From Paenibacillus apiarius (GTDB lineage: Bacteria > Bacillota > Bacilli > Paenibacillales > Paenibacillaceae), in the NCBI RefSeq assembly GCF_017052585.1, contig NZ_JAFFHZ010000001.1:4278001-4342000 (forward strand): a stretch of 64,000 nucleotides of DNA. Direction: 5' to 3'. Shown here in pieces: positions 8,133 to 17,006 of the stretch (the stretch's first letter is position 1; each line of letters opens with the position of its first letter). A program made the position numbers and the translations under genes. Below the pieces are notes generated by a model, which worked only from the letters and a program-made list of their open reading frames with translations, did not search any database and had not been told where the DNA came from.

Positions 8133-9110
8133 GTGCATTGGCATGAATTAACGATACATACGACAGAAGAAGCCATTGAAATGATATCGAATTTCCTGCA
8201 TGAAGCGGGAGCAGGCGGCGTGACGATTGAAGAATCGGGAACGCTGAACAAGGAGCGGGATACTTCGTTCGGACAGTGGTATGAGCTGCCGTTGAACGAT
8301 ATTCCGGAAGGACAAGCTATTGTGCAAGGGTATTTTGCCGACGGGACCGATCTGCGCTCCATTGAAGCGGAGGTGAAAGCTCGTATCGAGGAGCTTCGCA
8401 CGTACGACATCGATCCGGGAGAGGCAGCTATGTCGTGGCGCACCGTTCATGAAGATGATTGGGCCAATGCGTGGAAAAAATATTTCAAGCCGATTCGTGT
8501 AACGGACCGGTTGACGATCAAGCCGACTTGGGAATCCTACAGCCCTACTGAAGGGGAGCGAATTATTGAGCTTGATCCTGGAATGGCTTTTGGCACGGGA
8601 ACGCACCCGACCACTTCCTTATGCCTTCGCACGCTGGAAAGCGTCATTCAGGGCGGGGAAGATGTGATCGACGTCGGAACGGGCTCCGGCATTCTGGCTA
8701 TCGGCGCATGCAAATTGGGCGCGAAGCATGTGCTCGCAATTGACTTGGATCCTGTAGCCGTCTCAAGCGCATACGAGAATAGCCGCCTTAACGGCCTGGA
8801 ATCCGAGATTACGGTTCGCGAGGGCGATTTGCTGCACGTCATCAAGACGAACGGGCAGGAGGAAGGAACCGGCTTCGGCGTTACGCTTCCGGTCCAGATT
8901 GTGGTGGCGAACATTTTGGCTGAAATCATTCTGCTCTTTATCGATGACGCGCTTGCGGCGCTTCAGCCTGGCGGTATATACATCGCTTCCGGTATATATA
9001 AGAATAAGGAAGAGGCAGTGGAAGAGGCGCTGAAGGCTGGCGGATTTACAATCGAAGCGAAGCATCGGGAAGCGGATTGGGTCGCAATCGTTGCGCGCAA
9101 ACCTTCCTAG
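8133..9110 (+). CDS. prmA: Ribosomal protein L11 methyltransferase
   Basis: PrmA methylates ribosomal protein L11 using S-adenosylmethionine. The 325-residue protein has the N-terminal substrate-recognition domain (MHWHELTIHTTEEA start, as in B. subtilis PrmA) and a Rossmann methyltransferase domain with DVGTGSGILAIGA (motif I) and the acidic LAIDLDP (motif II). VVANILAEII carries the NxxA-type catalytic loop. The start is GTG 8133, chosen because AGGGGGATG precedes it and the N-terminus aligns with the family. In B. subtilis prmA directly follows dnaJ; here the glycerol-phosphate island lies between them. Confidence 0.96.
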   Translation: MHWHELTIHTTEEAIEMISNFLHEAGAGGVTIEESGTLNKERDTSFGQWYELPLNDIPEGQAIVQGYFADGTDLRSIEAEVKARIEELRTYDIDPGEAAMSWRTVHEDDWANAWKKYFKPIRVTDRLTIKPTWESYSPTEGERIIELDPGMAFGTGTHPTTSLCLRTLESVIQGGEDVIDVGTGSGILAIGACKLGAKHVLAIDLDPVAVSSAYENSRLNGLESEITVREGDLLHVIKTNGQEEGTGFGVTLPVQIVVANILAEIILLFIDDALAALQPGGIYIASGIYKNKEEAVEEALKAGGFTIEAKHREADWVAIVARKPS

Positions 9111-9125
9111 AGGGGCGGAAACGAT

Positions 9126-9809
9126 ATGGATTTTTTAAATAAAATATTTTTTGTTGAGTTGGAGCTGCTCCCATTTCTCGTGCTTGTGCTCTTGGTTGCC
9201 TTTACCGTGCACGAATTCGCCCACGCGTTTTTCGCGTGGAAGTTCGGGGATCCGACAGCGAAAATGCTCGGCAGGGTCAGCTTGAACCCGACGAAGCACA
9301 TCGACTTTCTCGGCTTGCTGTTCTTCGTCATCGCAGGCTTTGGATGGGCGAAGCCGGTACCGGTCAACCGCGACAATTTCAAGCATCCGCGTCTAATGAG
9401 CATCGTCGTCTCCGCGGCGGGGCCGCTCAGCAACCTGCTGTTGGCCTTTATCGGCACGCTTCTGTTCCATCTCGGCTTGAAATACGGCTTTGTTAACTTG
9501 GAATCGTCTGAGCGTTGGCATGCGGCGGTATATTATTTCTTGAATTATTTCATTACATTCAATGTATTGCTATTTCTGTTCAATCTCATTCCGCTGCCGC
9601 CCCTTGACGGTTATCGCATCATCGAGGATTTGGCGCCGCGCCAAATTCGGATTCGGCTGCAGCAATTCGAGCAATGGTCTATTTTTATCTTTTTGTTAAT
9701 CGTGTTCATTCCGGGACTGCGCAATGTAACGATTCAGCCGTTGTTCAGTCTCATTGAGCCGATTGTGTTCGAGTTTTCGAAAGCCGCGTTGTTCCTTGTT
9801 GGAAGATAA
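9126..9809 (+). CDS. Site-2 protease family membrane metalloprotease
   Basis: A 227-residue polytopic membrane protein of peptidase family M50B. The zinc-binding HEFAH is at residues 29-33 in the first long helix, and the second metal ligand motif NLIPLPPLDGYRI lies at about 155-167. Members cleave within the membrane; the substrate here is not known. ATG 9126 follows AGAGGGGCGG. It sits 15 bases after prmA and probably shares its transcript. Confidence 0.88.
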   Translation: MDFLNKIFFVELELLPFLVLVLLVAFTVHEFAHAFFAWKFGDPTAKMLGRVSLNPTKHIDFLGLLFFVIAGFGWAKPVPVNRDNFKHPRLMSIVVSAAGPLSNLLLAFIGTLLFHLGLKYGFVNLESSERWHAAVYYFLNYFITFNVLLFLFNLIPLPPLDGYRIIEDLAPRQIRIRLQQFEQWSIFIFLLIVFIPGLRNVTIQPLFSLIEPIVFEFSKAALFLVGR

Positions 9810-9895
9810 TCCCGAGGATAGCTGCGCCTTGAAAAATGTTGTCAGGCGGTAGCGCATCTCGCGCAAAACATGTATGATGAGGAATGTTGATTACA

Positions 9896-10675
9896 ATGCA
9901 AAAATACTTTATTGCCCCGGAGCAGTTCGGGGAACAACACATACAGATTACAGGCAATGACGCGCACCATATTATGAATGTAATGAGAGCGAAGCCCGGC
10001 GCCATCGTACTTGTGAGCGACGGCGCCAGCCGCGAGGCGAAGGCGGCGATCGAACGCTGCGAGAACGGCACCGTGGAAGCGCGAATCGTAGAGCTGCTGG
10101 ACGCGGACCGGGAGCCGGCCGTGCTCGTATCGATTGCCCAGAGCTTGCCAAAAGGCGACAAGATGGAGCTTATCATTCAGAAATGCACGGAAATCGGCGC
10201 AGGGCGCTTCATCCCCTTCGTATCGGAGCGCACGATCGTTCAATACGATCAGAAGAAGGAAGCGAAGCGTCTGGAACGGTGGGGCAAAATCGCAAAAGAA
10301 GCGGCGGAGCAGTCGCACCGCAACCGCGTGCCCGCCATCGATTCGGCCGTGTCATGGAAGGCGCTCGCGGAGCATTTCAGCGGACACGATCTTGTGCTGC
10401 TATGTTATGAGGATGAAGCCGGAACGCTGCTGCGCGATGTGCTTGAACCTTTTTATAAGACGTTTCACAGCGAGACGGCGCAGCCGCAGCAAGCAGCTCG
10501 CATTCTGGTCATTATCGGGCCGGAGGGCGGGTTTTCAGCGCGTGAAGTGGAAGCTGCGGTAGCGGCCGGTGCTCGTTGCGTCAGCTTGGGCCGGCGTATA
10601 CTGCGGGCAGAAACAGCAGGGATGGCGGCATGCGCCTGCATCATGTATCAATTCGGAGAGCTGGGAGGAGTGTGA
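9896..10675 (+). CDS. rsmE: 16S rRNA (uracil(1498)-N3)-methyltransferase
   Basis: RsmE methylates N3 of U1498 in 16S rRNA. The 259-residue SPOUT-class protein has an N-terminal PUA-like part (MQKYFIAPEQF) and a C-terminal knotted domain. The knot motifs are IAQSLPKGDKMELIIQKCTEIGA, KEAAEQSHRN, the SAM loop IIGPEGGFSAREVE and LGRRILRAETA. The start at 9896 is chosen because the family begins MQ+YF; ATG 9884 adds four residues and sits almost on top of GAGGA, so it is possible but less likely. The next gene follows three bases after the stop. Confidence 0.94.
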   Translation: MQKYFIAPEQFGEQHIQITGNDAHHIMNVMRAKPGAIVLVSDGASREAKAAIERCENGTVEARIVELLDADREPAVLVSIAQSLPKGDKMELIIQKCTEIGAGRFIPFVSERTIVQYDQKKEAKRLERWGKIAKEAAEQSHRNRVPAIDSAVSWKALAEHFSGHDLVLLCYEDEAGTLLRDVLEPFYKTFHSETAQPQQAARILVIIGPEGGFSAREVEAAVAAGARCVSLGRRILRAETAGMAACACIMYQFGELGGV

Positions 10676-10678
10676 ACG

Positions 10679-12034
10679 ATGCCATCGGTTGCATTTTATA
10701 CACTGGGCTGCAAAGTGAACTTCTACGATACGGAAGCGATCTGGCAGCTGTTTAAAAATGAAGGCTATGAACAAGTTGATTTCGAACAAACGGCAGACGT
10801 TTACTTGATCAATACGTGTACGGTTACGAATACGGGAGATAAGAAGAGCCGCCAAATTATTCGCCGCGCCGTGCGCCGCAATCCCGACGCGATTATTGCG
10901 GTTACCGGCTGCTACGCTCAGACTTCGCCGGCGGAAATTCTCGACATTCCCGGCGTCGATCTTGTTATCGGTACGCAGGATCGCGACAAATTGATGGATT
11001 ATGTGCAGGAGCTGCACGCGGAACGCAAGCCGATTAATGCGGTCCGCAACATTATGAAGACACGCGCGTTCGAAGAGCTGGACGTGCCGGATTTCGCAGA
11101 ACGGACGCGCGCTTTCTTGAAGATACAGGAAGGCTGCAACAACTTCTGCACCTTCTGCATCATCCCATGGTCCCGCGGCCTGTCGCGCAGCCGCGCAGCA
11201 GAGAGCGTGCTGAAGCAGGCGCGCCAGCTTATCGCAGCGGGCTATAAGGAAATTGTGCTGACAGGCATTCATACGGGCGGTTATGGCGATGATATGGAAA
11301 ATTATGATCTGACCGATCTGCTATGGGACTTGGACAAGATCGATGGCTTGGAGCGTGTGCGCATCAGTTCGATTGAAGCAAGCCAAATCGATGATCGCAT
11401 GATTGAGGTGCTCAACAAATCAGAGAAAATGTGCCGCCATCTGCACATCCCGCTGCAAGCGGGCAACGATGAGGTCCTTAAACGCATGCGCCGCAAATAT
11501 ACGGTGGAGGAATTCGCCACTAAAATTGCGCGCATTCGGGAAGCGATGCCGAACGTAGCTATTACGACGGATGTCATCGTCGGGTTTCCGGGAGAGACTG
11601 ACGAGCATTTCCGCCAAGGCTATGAATTCATGAAGCAAGTGGGCTTCTCTGAAATGCACGTATTCCCGTACTCCAAGCGTACCGGCACGCCGGCTGCGCG
11701 CATGGAAGACCAAGTGGATGAAGAAGTGAAGCACGCCCGGGTGCATGAACTGATTGATCTGTCCGAGCAGATGCAGCTTGCATATGCGGAGCGGTTCGTT
11801 GGCGATGTGGTGGACGTTATTCCGGAACGCTATTCCAACGGCGCTCCAGGAGCTGGCAATCTGATGGGCTATTCGGACAACTACATCCAAGTAATCTTTG
11901 AAGGCGACGAATCCCTTATCGGACAAATATGCCGCGTCAAGATTACGGAAGCGGGTGTCAATGAATGCCAGGGTGTGTTGACTCGCGTCTTGGGACAAGG
12001 CGTCAACATCACTTCGCAAGCGGCTAACATGTAA
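10679..12034 (+). CDS. mtaB: tRNA t6A37 methylthiotransferase
   Basis: MtaB converts t6A37 to ms2t6A37 in tRNAs reading ANN codons, using radical SAM chemistry and two iron-sulfur clusters. The 451-residue protein has the N-terminal MTTase domain with cysteines in TLGCKVN, INTCTVTN and VTGCYAQ. The radical SAM CxxxCxxC is in EGCNNFCTFC at about 155, and a TRAM domain is near the C-terminus. It starts three bases after rsmE with GGGAGGAG overlapping the rsmE end, so the genes are co-transcribed, as in B. subtilis (yqeT-yqeU-yqeV). A strong terminator follows. Confidence 0.95.
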   Translation: MPSVAFYTLGCKVNFYDTEAIWQLFKNEGYEQVDFEQTADVYLINTCTVTNTGDKKSRQIIRRAVRRNPDAIIAVTGCYAQTSPAEILDIPGVDLVIGTQDRDKLMDYVQELHAERKPINAVRNIMKTRAFEELDVPDFAERTRAFLKIQEGCNNFCTFCIIPWSRGLSRSRAAESVLKQARQLIAAGYKEIVLTGIHTGGYGDDMENYDLTDLLWDLDKIDGLERVRISSIEASQIDDRMIEVLNKSEKMCRHLHIPLQAGNDEVLKRMRRKYTVEEFATKIARIREAMPNVAITTDVIVGFPGETDEHFRQGYEFMKQVGFSEMHVFPYSKRTGTPAARMEDQVDEEVKHARVHELIDLSEQMQLAYAERFVGDVVDVIPERYSNGAPGAGNLMGYSDNYIQVIFEGDESLIGQICRVKITEAGVNECQGVLTRVLGQGVNITSQAANM

Positions 12035-12043
12035 TTGAGCAAC

Positions 12044-12097
12044 GAGGAGGATTTCAGCTTCCGCTTTATAAGGGGGAGGTGAAATCCTCCTTCTTTT
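12044..12097 (+). terminator. Terminator after mtaB
   Basis: GGAGGATTTCA pairs with TGAAATCCTCC, followed by TTCTTTT, ten bases after the mtaB stop. Confidence 0.85.
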
Positions 12098-12147
12098 CAG
12101 TTAGGATAATAATAATACTTAAGTTATCAATGTTGGAGGAATGCCTT

Positions 12148-12582
12148 ATGAAAGAGATATCAGCCGGTGGTGTCGTATATCGCAAACGTGAAGGGAAGCT
12201 GGAGCTCCAATTGATTCAAGATCGTTACGGCAAAATATCGTTGGCCAAAGGAAAAATGGAGCCAGGGGAAACGATCGAAGAGACGGCGCTGCGCGAAATT
12301 TGGGAAGAGACGGGAATTCGGGGACGCATCGTTTCCAAGCTCGATACGATTCATTATCAATATGCGCTGCCGCAAACGGGCACCGTCGATAAGGAAGTTC
12401 ACTATTACCTCGTAGAGGCGGAAACAGGGGATTTGCAGGCTCAGATCGAGGAAATTCGCAGTGTGGACTGGTTCAGTCCACAGGAAGCGTGGGTGAAACA
12501 AAAGGGATCCGGCTATGATAATAATGATCATATATTGCTCAAAGCGTGTGAGGAGCTGGGCATTCAGCCGGATCAGCAATAG
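12148..12582 (+). CDS. NUDIX hydrolase
   Basis: A 144-residue single-domain NUDIX protein. The Nudix box fits GX5EX7REUXEEXGU exactly, from G35 to I57 (E41, R49, E50, E53, E54, G56). It is preceded by SAGGVVY, common in the MutT/dinucleotide-polyphosphatase branches. The substrate cannot be told from sequence; hydrolysis of a nucleoside diphosphate derivative or diadenosine polyphosphate is likely. GGAGGA lies nine bases before ATG 12148. An upstream in-frame ATG at 12079 lies in the mtaB terminator and is not used. Confidence 0.88.
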   Translation: MKEISAGGVVYRKREGKLELQLIQDRYGKISLAKGKMEPGETIEETALREIWEETGIRGRIVSKLDTIHYQYALPQTGTVDKEVHYYLVEAETGDLQAQIEEIRSVDWFSPQEAWVKQKGSGYDNNDHILLKACEELGIQPDQQ

Positions 12583-12657
12583 CCGGCGCAGCGAGCCCGG
12601 GAGAGCAATCTGAATCGATTCCAATTCATAAGCAAATTCGATAAGGGGGATTGCAAC

Positions 12658-13371
12658 ATGATGGATCCTGCTCAATTGGCGGGTCTGATCGACCATACGC
12701 TCCTTAAGCCGGAGGCAAGCCGCAACGATATTGAAAGGCTGTGTGCAGAAGCGAAGCAGCACCGGTTTTTCAGTGTGTGCGTGAATGGAATTTGGGTATC
12801 GGCATGCCGGGAACTGCTCTCGGGCTCCGAGGTTCGGATTGCGGCCGTATGCGGCTTCCCGCTGGGAGCGAACGCTTCGCAGGCGAAAGCGTTCGAAGCG
12901 GCGCGCGCGGTGGAGGACGGAGCAGCGGAAATCGATATGGTGCTGCAAATCGGGCAGCTGCTTGCGGGAGACTACGAGGCGGTTGAACAAGATATCGCGC
13001 AGGTGGTTCGCATGGTGGAAGGCAAAGCGATCGTCAAAGTTATTTTCGAAACAGGCATGTTGAATACCGCGCAGAAGATTGCCGCTTGCAAGGCGGCGGA
13101 AGCGGCGGGCGCCCATTTTGTCAAAACGTCAACCGGATTCGGCAAAGGCGGCGCTACAACGGAGGACATTCGCCTTTTGCGGGCGCATGTGCCGCCTCAT
13201 ATTGGCGTGAAGGCGTCCGGAGCTGTGCGAGATACAGCGACTGCATGCGCCATGATTCAAGCCGGGGCGAACCGCATCGGAACGAGCTCCGGCATTGCGA
13301 TCGTTAACGGAGCCGGTTCCACAGCGGCAAATAACAGAGTGGCAGCGCCAGGAGAGAGCTCCCAATATTGA
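12658..13371 (+). CDS. deoC: Deoxyribose-phosphate aldolase
   Basis: DeoC splits 2-deoxyribose-5-phosphate into acetaldehyde and glyceraldehyde-3-phosphate in deoxynucleoside breakdown. The 237-residue TIM barrel has the Schiff-base Lys156 in FVKTSTGF, Asp93 in EIDMVLQIG and Lys185 in GVKASG. The start ATG 12658 follows AGGGGGAT. The family normally ends shortly after IVNG (residue 218 here); this protein carries about 19 more residues that run into the convergent yqeW gene, a 68-base overlap. The tail is probably read-through past a lost stop rather than a domain. Confidence 0.93.
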   Translation: MMDPAQLAGLIDHTLLKPEASRNDIERLCAEAKQHRFFSVCVNGIWVSACRELLSGSEVRIAAVCGFPLGANASQAKAFEAARAVEDGAAEIDMVLQIGQLLAGDYEAVEQDIAQVVRMVEGKAIVKVIFETGMLNTAQKIAACKAAEAAGAHFVKTSTGFGKGGATTEDIRLLRAHVPPHIGVKASGAVRDTATACAMIQAGANRIGTSSGIAIVNGAGSTAANNRVAAPGESSQY

Positions 13372-14269
13372 AGATCGTCTGCGCGCGGGCAATCTGTCCC
13401 GCCGCATCGCCGGTCAGCCATGTGGACAGCGCGTGCAGCTGGCCGATGAACGGGTAGAAGAGCAGCGCGCCGCCGACGTTCAGCGCGACGTGGCTCCAGG
13501 CGACGAATTGACCGCTGCGGCTGCCGCCGAGGGAGGCGATGAGCGCCGTAAAGCAAGTGCCGACGTTCGAGCCGATCACGATGGCGATGCCGACCTCGAC
13601 AGGCAGCGCGCCTGTGGCGGATAACCCCATCGCCATGGCGATGATGGCCGCACTGCTGTGCACGAGCGCGGTAATGACCATGCCGGCGGCTACTGCCCAG
13701 AGCAGACTGTCGCCGGATCGTTCGAGAAACCACCCGAACAAGCCCCGCTGCTGCAGCGGCTCGCCGATCTGCTTCATCCATTCGATGCCGAGCAGGATGA
13801 GCGCAAAGCCTGCGGCCGCAATCGAGCCGTACTGCAGTGGCCTGCACCAAGCTTGCAGGCGGCTCAGCGCAGCTGGACGGTATTCATCGCCCAGCACGGC
13901 GGCTATCCAGCAGCCGGCCGCCGTGATTAGCAGCGGGAACGCATAACGATTAATGTCGAGCCCGATGAGCTCGGTCGTCAAGCAGGTGCCGATATTCGTG
14001 CCCAAAATGATGCCGAGCGTTCGTGCGAAGCTCATCAGCCCTGCGTTGACAAGACCGATCGCAATGACGGTTATGGCGGTGCTGCTCTGCAGCAGCGCGG
14101 TCATTCCGGTGCTGAACAGCATGCCCCGCAGCGGCGTGCGGGTCGATGTATGAAGAAACCGATTCAAATAAGGTCCCGCCCATGCGTGCAGGGCCAGCTC
14201 CATCGTCTTCATGCCGAACAGAAAGACGGCAAGGCCTCCGACGAGCGGGTACCAAATTTCTTTAAACAT
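13304..14269 (-). CDS. yqeW: Na/Pi cotransporter family protein
   Basis: A 321-residue polytopic membrane protein with the two inverted NptA/SLC34 repeats. The signature QSSTA is at residues 61-65 and the second VHSSAA is about 145 residues on; both halves also carry the GTNIGTC/GSNVGTC motif. It probably couples phosphate or a similar anion to sodium. ATG 14269 is chosen because AAGGAG lies six bases upstream; ATG 14287 would precede that site. In B. subtilis yqeW also follows mtaB, though here it is inverted. Its last 68 bases overlap deoC on the other strand. Confidence 0.87.
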   Translation of the reverse strand: MFKEIWYPLVGGLAVFLFGMKTMELALHAWAGPYLNRFLHTSTRTPLRGMLFSTGMTALLQSSTAITVIAIGLVNAGLMSFARTLGIILGTNIGTCLTTELIGLDINRYAFPLLITAAGCWIAAVLGDEYRPAALSRLQAWCRPLQYGSIAAAGFALILLGIEWMKQIGEPLQQRGLFGWFLERSGDSLLWAVAAGMVITALVHSSAAIIAMAMGLSATGALPVEVGIAIVIGSNVGTCFTALIASLGGSRSGQFVAWSHVALNVGGALLFYPFIGQLHALSTWLTGDAAGQIARAQTIFNIGSSLLALPLCYLPLWNRLR

Positions 14270-14296
14270 AGAATGCTCCTTTGTCATTTAAAGGTT

Positions 14297-14352
14297 GTTT
14301 AACAAGTCGGGTTCCTGCAACCTTCTGGTGCTGAAAAGGGTCCTTTTTAAAC
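14297..14352. repeat. Hairpin repeat family, copy A (partial)
   Basis: Runs from GTTTAACAAG to CTTTTTAAAC and contains TTCTGGTGCTGAAAAGGG, shared with copies B (on the other strand) and C. AAGGTTG and CAACCTT pair around its left part. It lies between divergent yqeW and the rRNA methyltransferase gene and looks like a short derivative of the 183-base copy B. Confidence 0.7.
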
Positions 14353-14435
14353 CAGCCGATTATGTTGTCCTTGGTTCAATTTATGCCGCTGACGGGACAA
14401 CGATGACAAGCTATGAGCCGGAAGGGGAAAAGCAA

Positions 14436-15809
14436 TTGTTAAGACCAAGCATCATATTACACCGTTCGCGGAAAAAACGGATCGAGCGTTCCCACCCATG
14501 GGTATTCCAATCGGAAGTGGAGCGCGTGGAAGGAATGCCCGAGCCAGGGGCGCTAGTCGATGTGCTGAGTGCGCAAGGGAAGTATATAGCGACAGGCTAT
14601 TATAACCCGGCCTCTCAAATCGTCGTTCGTATCGTTGCTTATGCGCCTATTGAAAGCATGGACCGGGAATGGTTTCGGTCGCGCATCGAGCAGTGTCTGG
14701 CACACCGTGACCGTTTTCTGCCGAACGCATCTGCTTATCGCCTCATATATGGGGAAGCGGATTTCCTGCCTGGACTTGTCGTAGACCGATTTGATGACGT
14801 GCTGGTCGTTCAGATTTTGACGCTCGGCATGGATGTTCATCGGGAAGATATCGCGGGCGCTTTGGTTGACGTGATGCAGCCGCGCGGCATTTACGAACGA
14901 AGCGATGTGCCGATTAGAGAACGGGAAGGGCTGGAACAAAAGACAGGCGTGTTGTATGGCGAATGTCCGCGCCATGTCACCGTCAAGGAGAATGAGCTCA
15001 TCATTGAAGTCGACATCGTGGAAGGACAGAAGACAGGCTATTTCTTCGATCAGAGGGAGAACCGGGCATCCATTGCGCCGCTCATGACCGGCTGGGGCAG
15101 ACGCAGCGGCATCGTAAGACGGGAAATGGAAAGCGAGAATGGGATCGAGCTGCTTCCTGTCAACGCGAGCGGCAAAGTGGTGACATACCCTTGGTGGGAT
15201 GGAGCGACAGTGCTGGAGTGCTTTGCCCACACGGGAAGCTTTACGCTTCATGCTTGCAAATATGGAGCCAAGAAGGTGACTTGTCTCGATATTTCTGAGC
15301 ATGCGATGGAGAGCGCGCGGCGGAATGTCGAATTGAACGGGTTCATGGACCGGGTGGAATTCGTCGTGGCCGATGCGTTTGACTATTTGCGTGGGCAAGT
15401 GCGCGGCGTCGAAGAGCGGGCGGAACGAGCGGATGGGCAAAAAAAGACGGATACGTCGAAACCGATGACCGCAGGAGGCGGCCGGACTTGGGATGTGGTC
15501 ATCCTGGACCCGCCGGCCTTCGCCAAGACACGCAGTGCCGTCGAAGGGGCTTATCGCGGATACAAAGACATCAATCTCCACGGCATGAAGCTGGTCAACG
15601 AAGGCGGTTATCTCGTGACCGCCAGCTGCTCCTACCATATGCGCCCGGATAAGTTCATGCAGGCCATTCTCGATGCGGCGCAGGATGCGGGCAAAGTGCT
15701 GCGGCTCATCGAGTGGCGGCCGGCAGGCAAAGATCATCCGCAGATCGCGGGAGTAGACGAAGGGCACTATTTAAAGTTCGCTATATTTGAAGTGCGTTCC
15801 AAAAAATAA
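14436..15809 (+). CDS. Class I SAM-dependent rRNA methyltransferase (RlmI-like)
   Basis: A protein of about 457 residues with an N-terminal PUA domain (LRPSIILHRSRKKRIERSHPWVF), an RlmI-type middle domain (ADFLPGLVVDRF) and a Rossmann methyltransferase domain. That domain carries VLECFAHTGSFTLHA (motif I) and VVILDPPAFAK (motif IV). RlmI makes m5C in 23S rRNA; the exact base here is not known. Start is uncertain: TTG 14436 has GAAGGGG at proper spacing and matches the family N-terminus, while ATG 14403 adds 11 residues with a poor site. A charged low-complexity insert (about residues 325-350) sits before motif IV. Confidence 0.85.
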   Translation: MLRPSIILHRSRKKRIERSHPWVFQSEVERVEGMPEPGALVDVLSAQGKYIATGYYNPASQIVVRIVAYAPIESMDREWFRSRIEQCLAHRDRFLPNASAYRLIYGEADFLPGLVVDRFDDVLVVQILTLGMDVHREDIAGALVDVMQPRGIYERSDVPIREREGLEQKTGVLYGECPRHVTVKENELIIEVDIVEGQKTGYFFDQRENRASIAPLMTGWGRRSGIVRREMESENGIELLPVNASGKVVTYPWWDGATVLECFAHTGSFTLHACKYGAKKVTCLDISEHAMESARRNVELNGFMDRVEFVVADAFDYLRGQVRGVEERAERADGQKKTDTSKPMTAGGGRTWDVVILDPPAFAKTRSAVEGAYRGYKDINLHGMKLVNEGGYLVTASCSYHMRPDKFMQAILDAAQDAGKVLRLIEWRPAGKDHPQIAGVDEGHYLKFAIFEVRSKK

Positions 15810-15814
15810 TGATG

Positions 15815-15868
15815 AAAAGAGCACCTTGTCCGCACCGTTAAGATTGTAGTGTGGACGAGGTGCTCTTT
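15815..15868. terminator. Bidirectional terminator
   Basis: AAAAGAGCACCTTGTCC pairs with GGACGAGGTGCTCTTT, with A-rich and T-rich flanks, between the convergent methyltransferase and DUF1835 genes. Confidence 0.85.
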
Positions 15869-15872
15869 GCTA

Positions 15873-16850
15873 TTATTGCTGTGCGGATTCGAGCGGTTCT
15901 GTAATAAAAGCGCCGCCAAGCCAGCGGCCATATCCGCCTACAAGGGCCCAGTTCATCTGTCCCGCCAACGTCTGCTCTCCCCAAGAAGTCAGCTCCAGCC
16001 GTCCGGCGCCGCCAAGTGGAGGCTGGAACGGTTCGGGAAGCGGGGCGGAATCAGGGGCAAGGCAGAGCAGCGGATGCGTGCCGTCCGTCATTCGTCTTAA
16101 GTAACCCCAATATTGCAAATCTCCAAGTCCGTATGCAGGCAATCGCTCTTCGACATAGCGAAAGCAATCCATAAAGGAGGAATATCCTTGAGATACTGCT
16201 TCCAAGGTGAGCCGCTCGGCGGCTCCGAGTCCATCGCGTGCGTCTGGGTAGCGGGACAGATGAAAGCGGAGTCCCTCCATGATCGCGCGATATGGAGCGG
16301 GCACATCCTGAGAATCGTGCACCCACCGCACCAGCTTCAGCGGATTCGGACATGTATAGGCGAGCCAAGCGCCTTGAAGCCATTCCTTCGCTTCAGGTGT
16401 CAACAGGATGGCCTGATCGCGGTAAGGAAGCAGTTGTTCCCCTTGCAGCGCGCCAAACCCTCGATACCGATCGTGTTCCGGATCCGAGGCGATGTCGATC
16501 CAGTACAGCTTGGCGTCCGGGTTTTCCCTAACGAGCCGATCGGCCAGACGAAGCAGCATCGTGATGTCGAATAAATCATGCTCGAACCATAGCGCAACGC
16601 GGGTGGCGGATTGTATTTCCGATTTCCATGCCCTTTCTTGTTCATTGCTCTTCTGCAAGTAGATGGCTGCCGGAAGTGCGCACATTCGTTCCAATTGCAG
16701 GGCGCGGTATGCCAAATAACGTTCGAATTTCGAGTACACAGGCCCTTCCGTCAGCAATTCCGAATATACCCATACGTTTTCGTTCCAATGCTCTTTGGCG
16801 AGCGGACGCAGACGTTCTGCGGCACAATCTCCGTTTACGATATGGATCAT
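15873..16850 (-). CDS. DUF1835 domain protein
   Basis: A 325-residue soluble protein. The N-terminus (MIHIVNGDCAAERLRP...VWVYSELLTEGPV) is the pattern of DUF1835, and the centre ALWFEHDLFDITMLLRLADRL is also typical. A C-terminal DUF3658-like part (GLGDLQYWGYLRRM) follows. The function of this family is not established. AAGGAGG lies eight bases before ATG 16850. It is convergent with the rRNA methyltransferase and divergent from the addB operon, with about 290 bases between it and addB that hold a promoter and a small ORF. Confidence 0.8.
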   Translation of the reverse strand: MIHIVNGDCAAERLRPLAKEHWNENVWVYSELLTEGPVYSKFERYLAYRALQLERMCALPAAIYLQKSNEQERAWKSEIQSATRVALWFEHDLFDITMLLRLADRLVRENPDAKLYWIDIASDPEHDRYRGFGALQGEQLLPYRDQAILLTPEAKEWLQGAWLAYTCPNPLKLVRWVHDSQDVPAPYRAIMEGLRFHLSRYPDARDGLGAAERLTLEAVSQGYSSFMDCFRYVEERLPAYGLGDLQYWGYLRRMTDGTHPLLCLAPDSAPLPEPFQPPLGGAGRLELTSWGEQTLAGQMNWALVGGYGRWLGGAFITEPLESAQQ

Positions 16851-16962
16851 GGGTATAAGCCTCCTTTACCTAAGTTCTAAAACGAAACCAAGTCAAGCCT
16901 CAGCTTCACAGCAAATAACTGGCACCGCTTCCAAACATGTGTTCTAATGCAAGATTGCAATA

Positions 16963-16971
16963 TGCTATAAT
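16963..16971 (+). promoter_or_regulatory. Extended -10 promoter ahead of the addB region
   Basis: TGCTATAAT is a perfect extended -10 box; there is no good -35 box at 17 bases. A transcript would start near 16978 and cover the 44-codon ORF and addB. Confidence 0.5.
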
Positions 16972-17006
16972 GGATCCAACTTGAGAATGAAAGTGTACGT
17001 TCAAAA

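Noticed and set aside
14295-14435. Long N-terminal extension of the rRNA methyltransferase from TTG 14295
   Set aside because: It begins inside hairpin repeat A and the added residues match nothing in the family.
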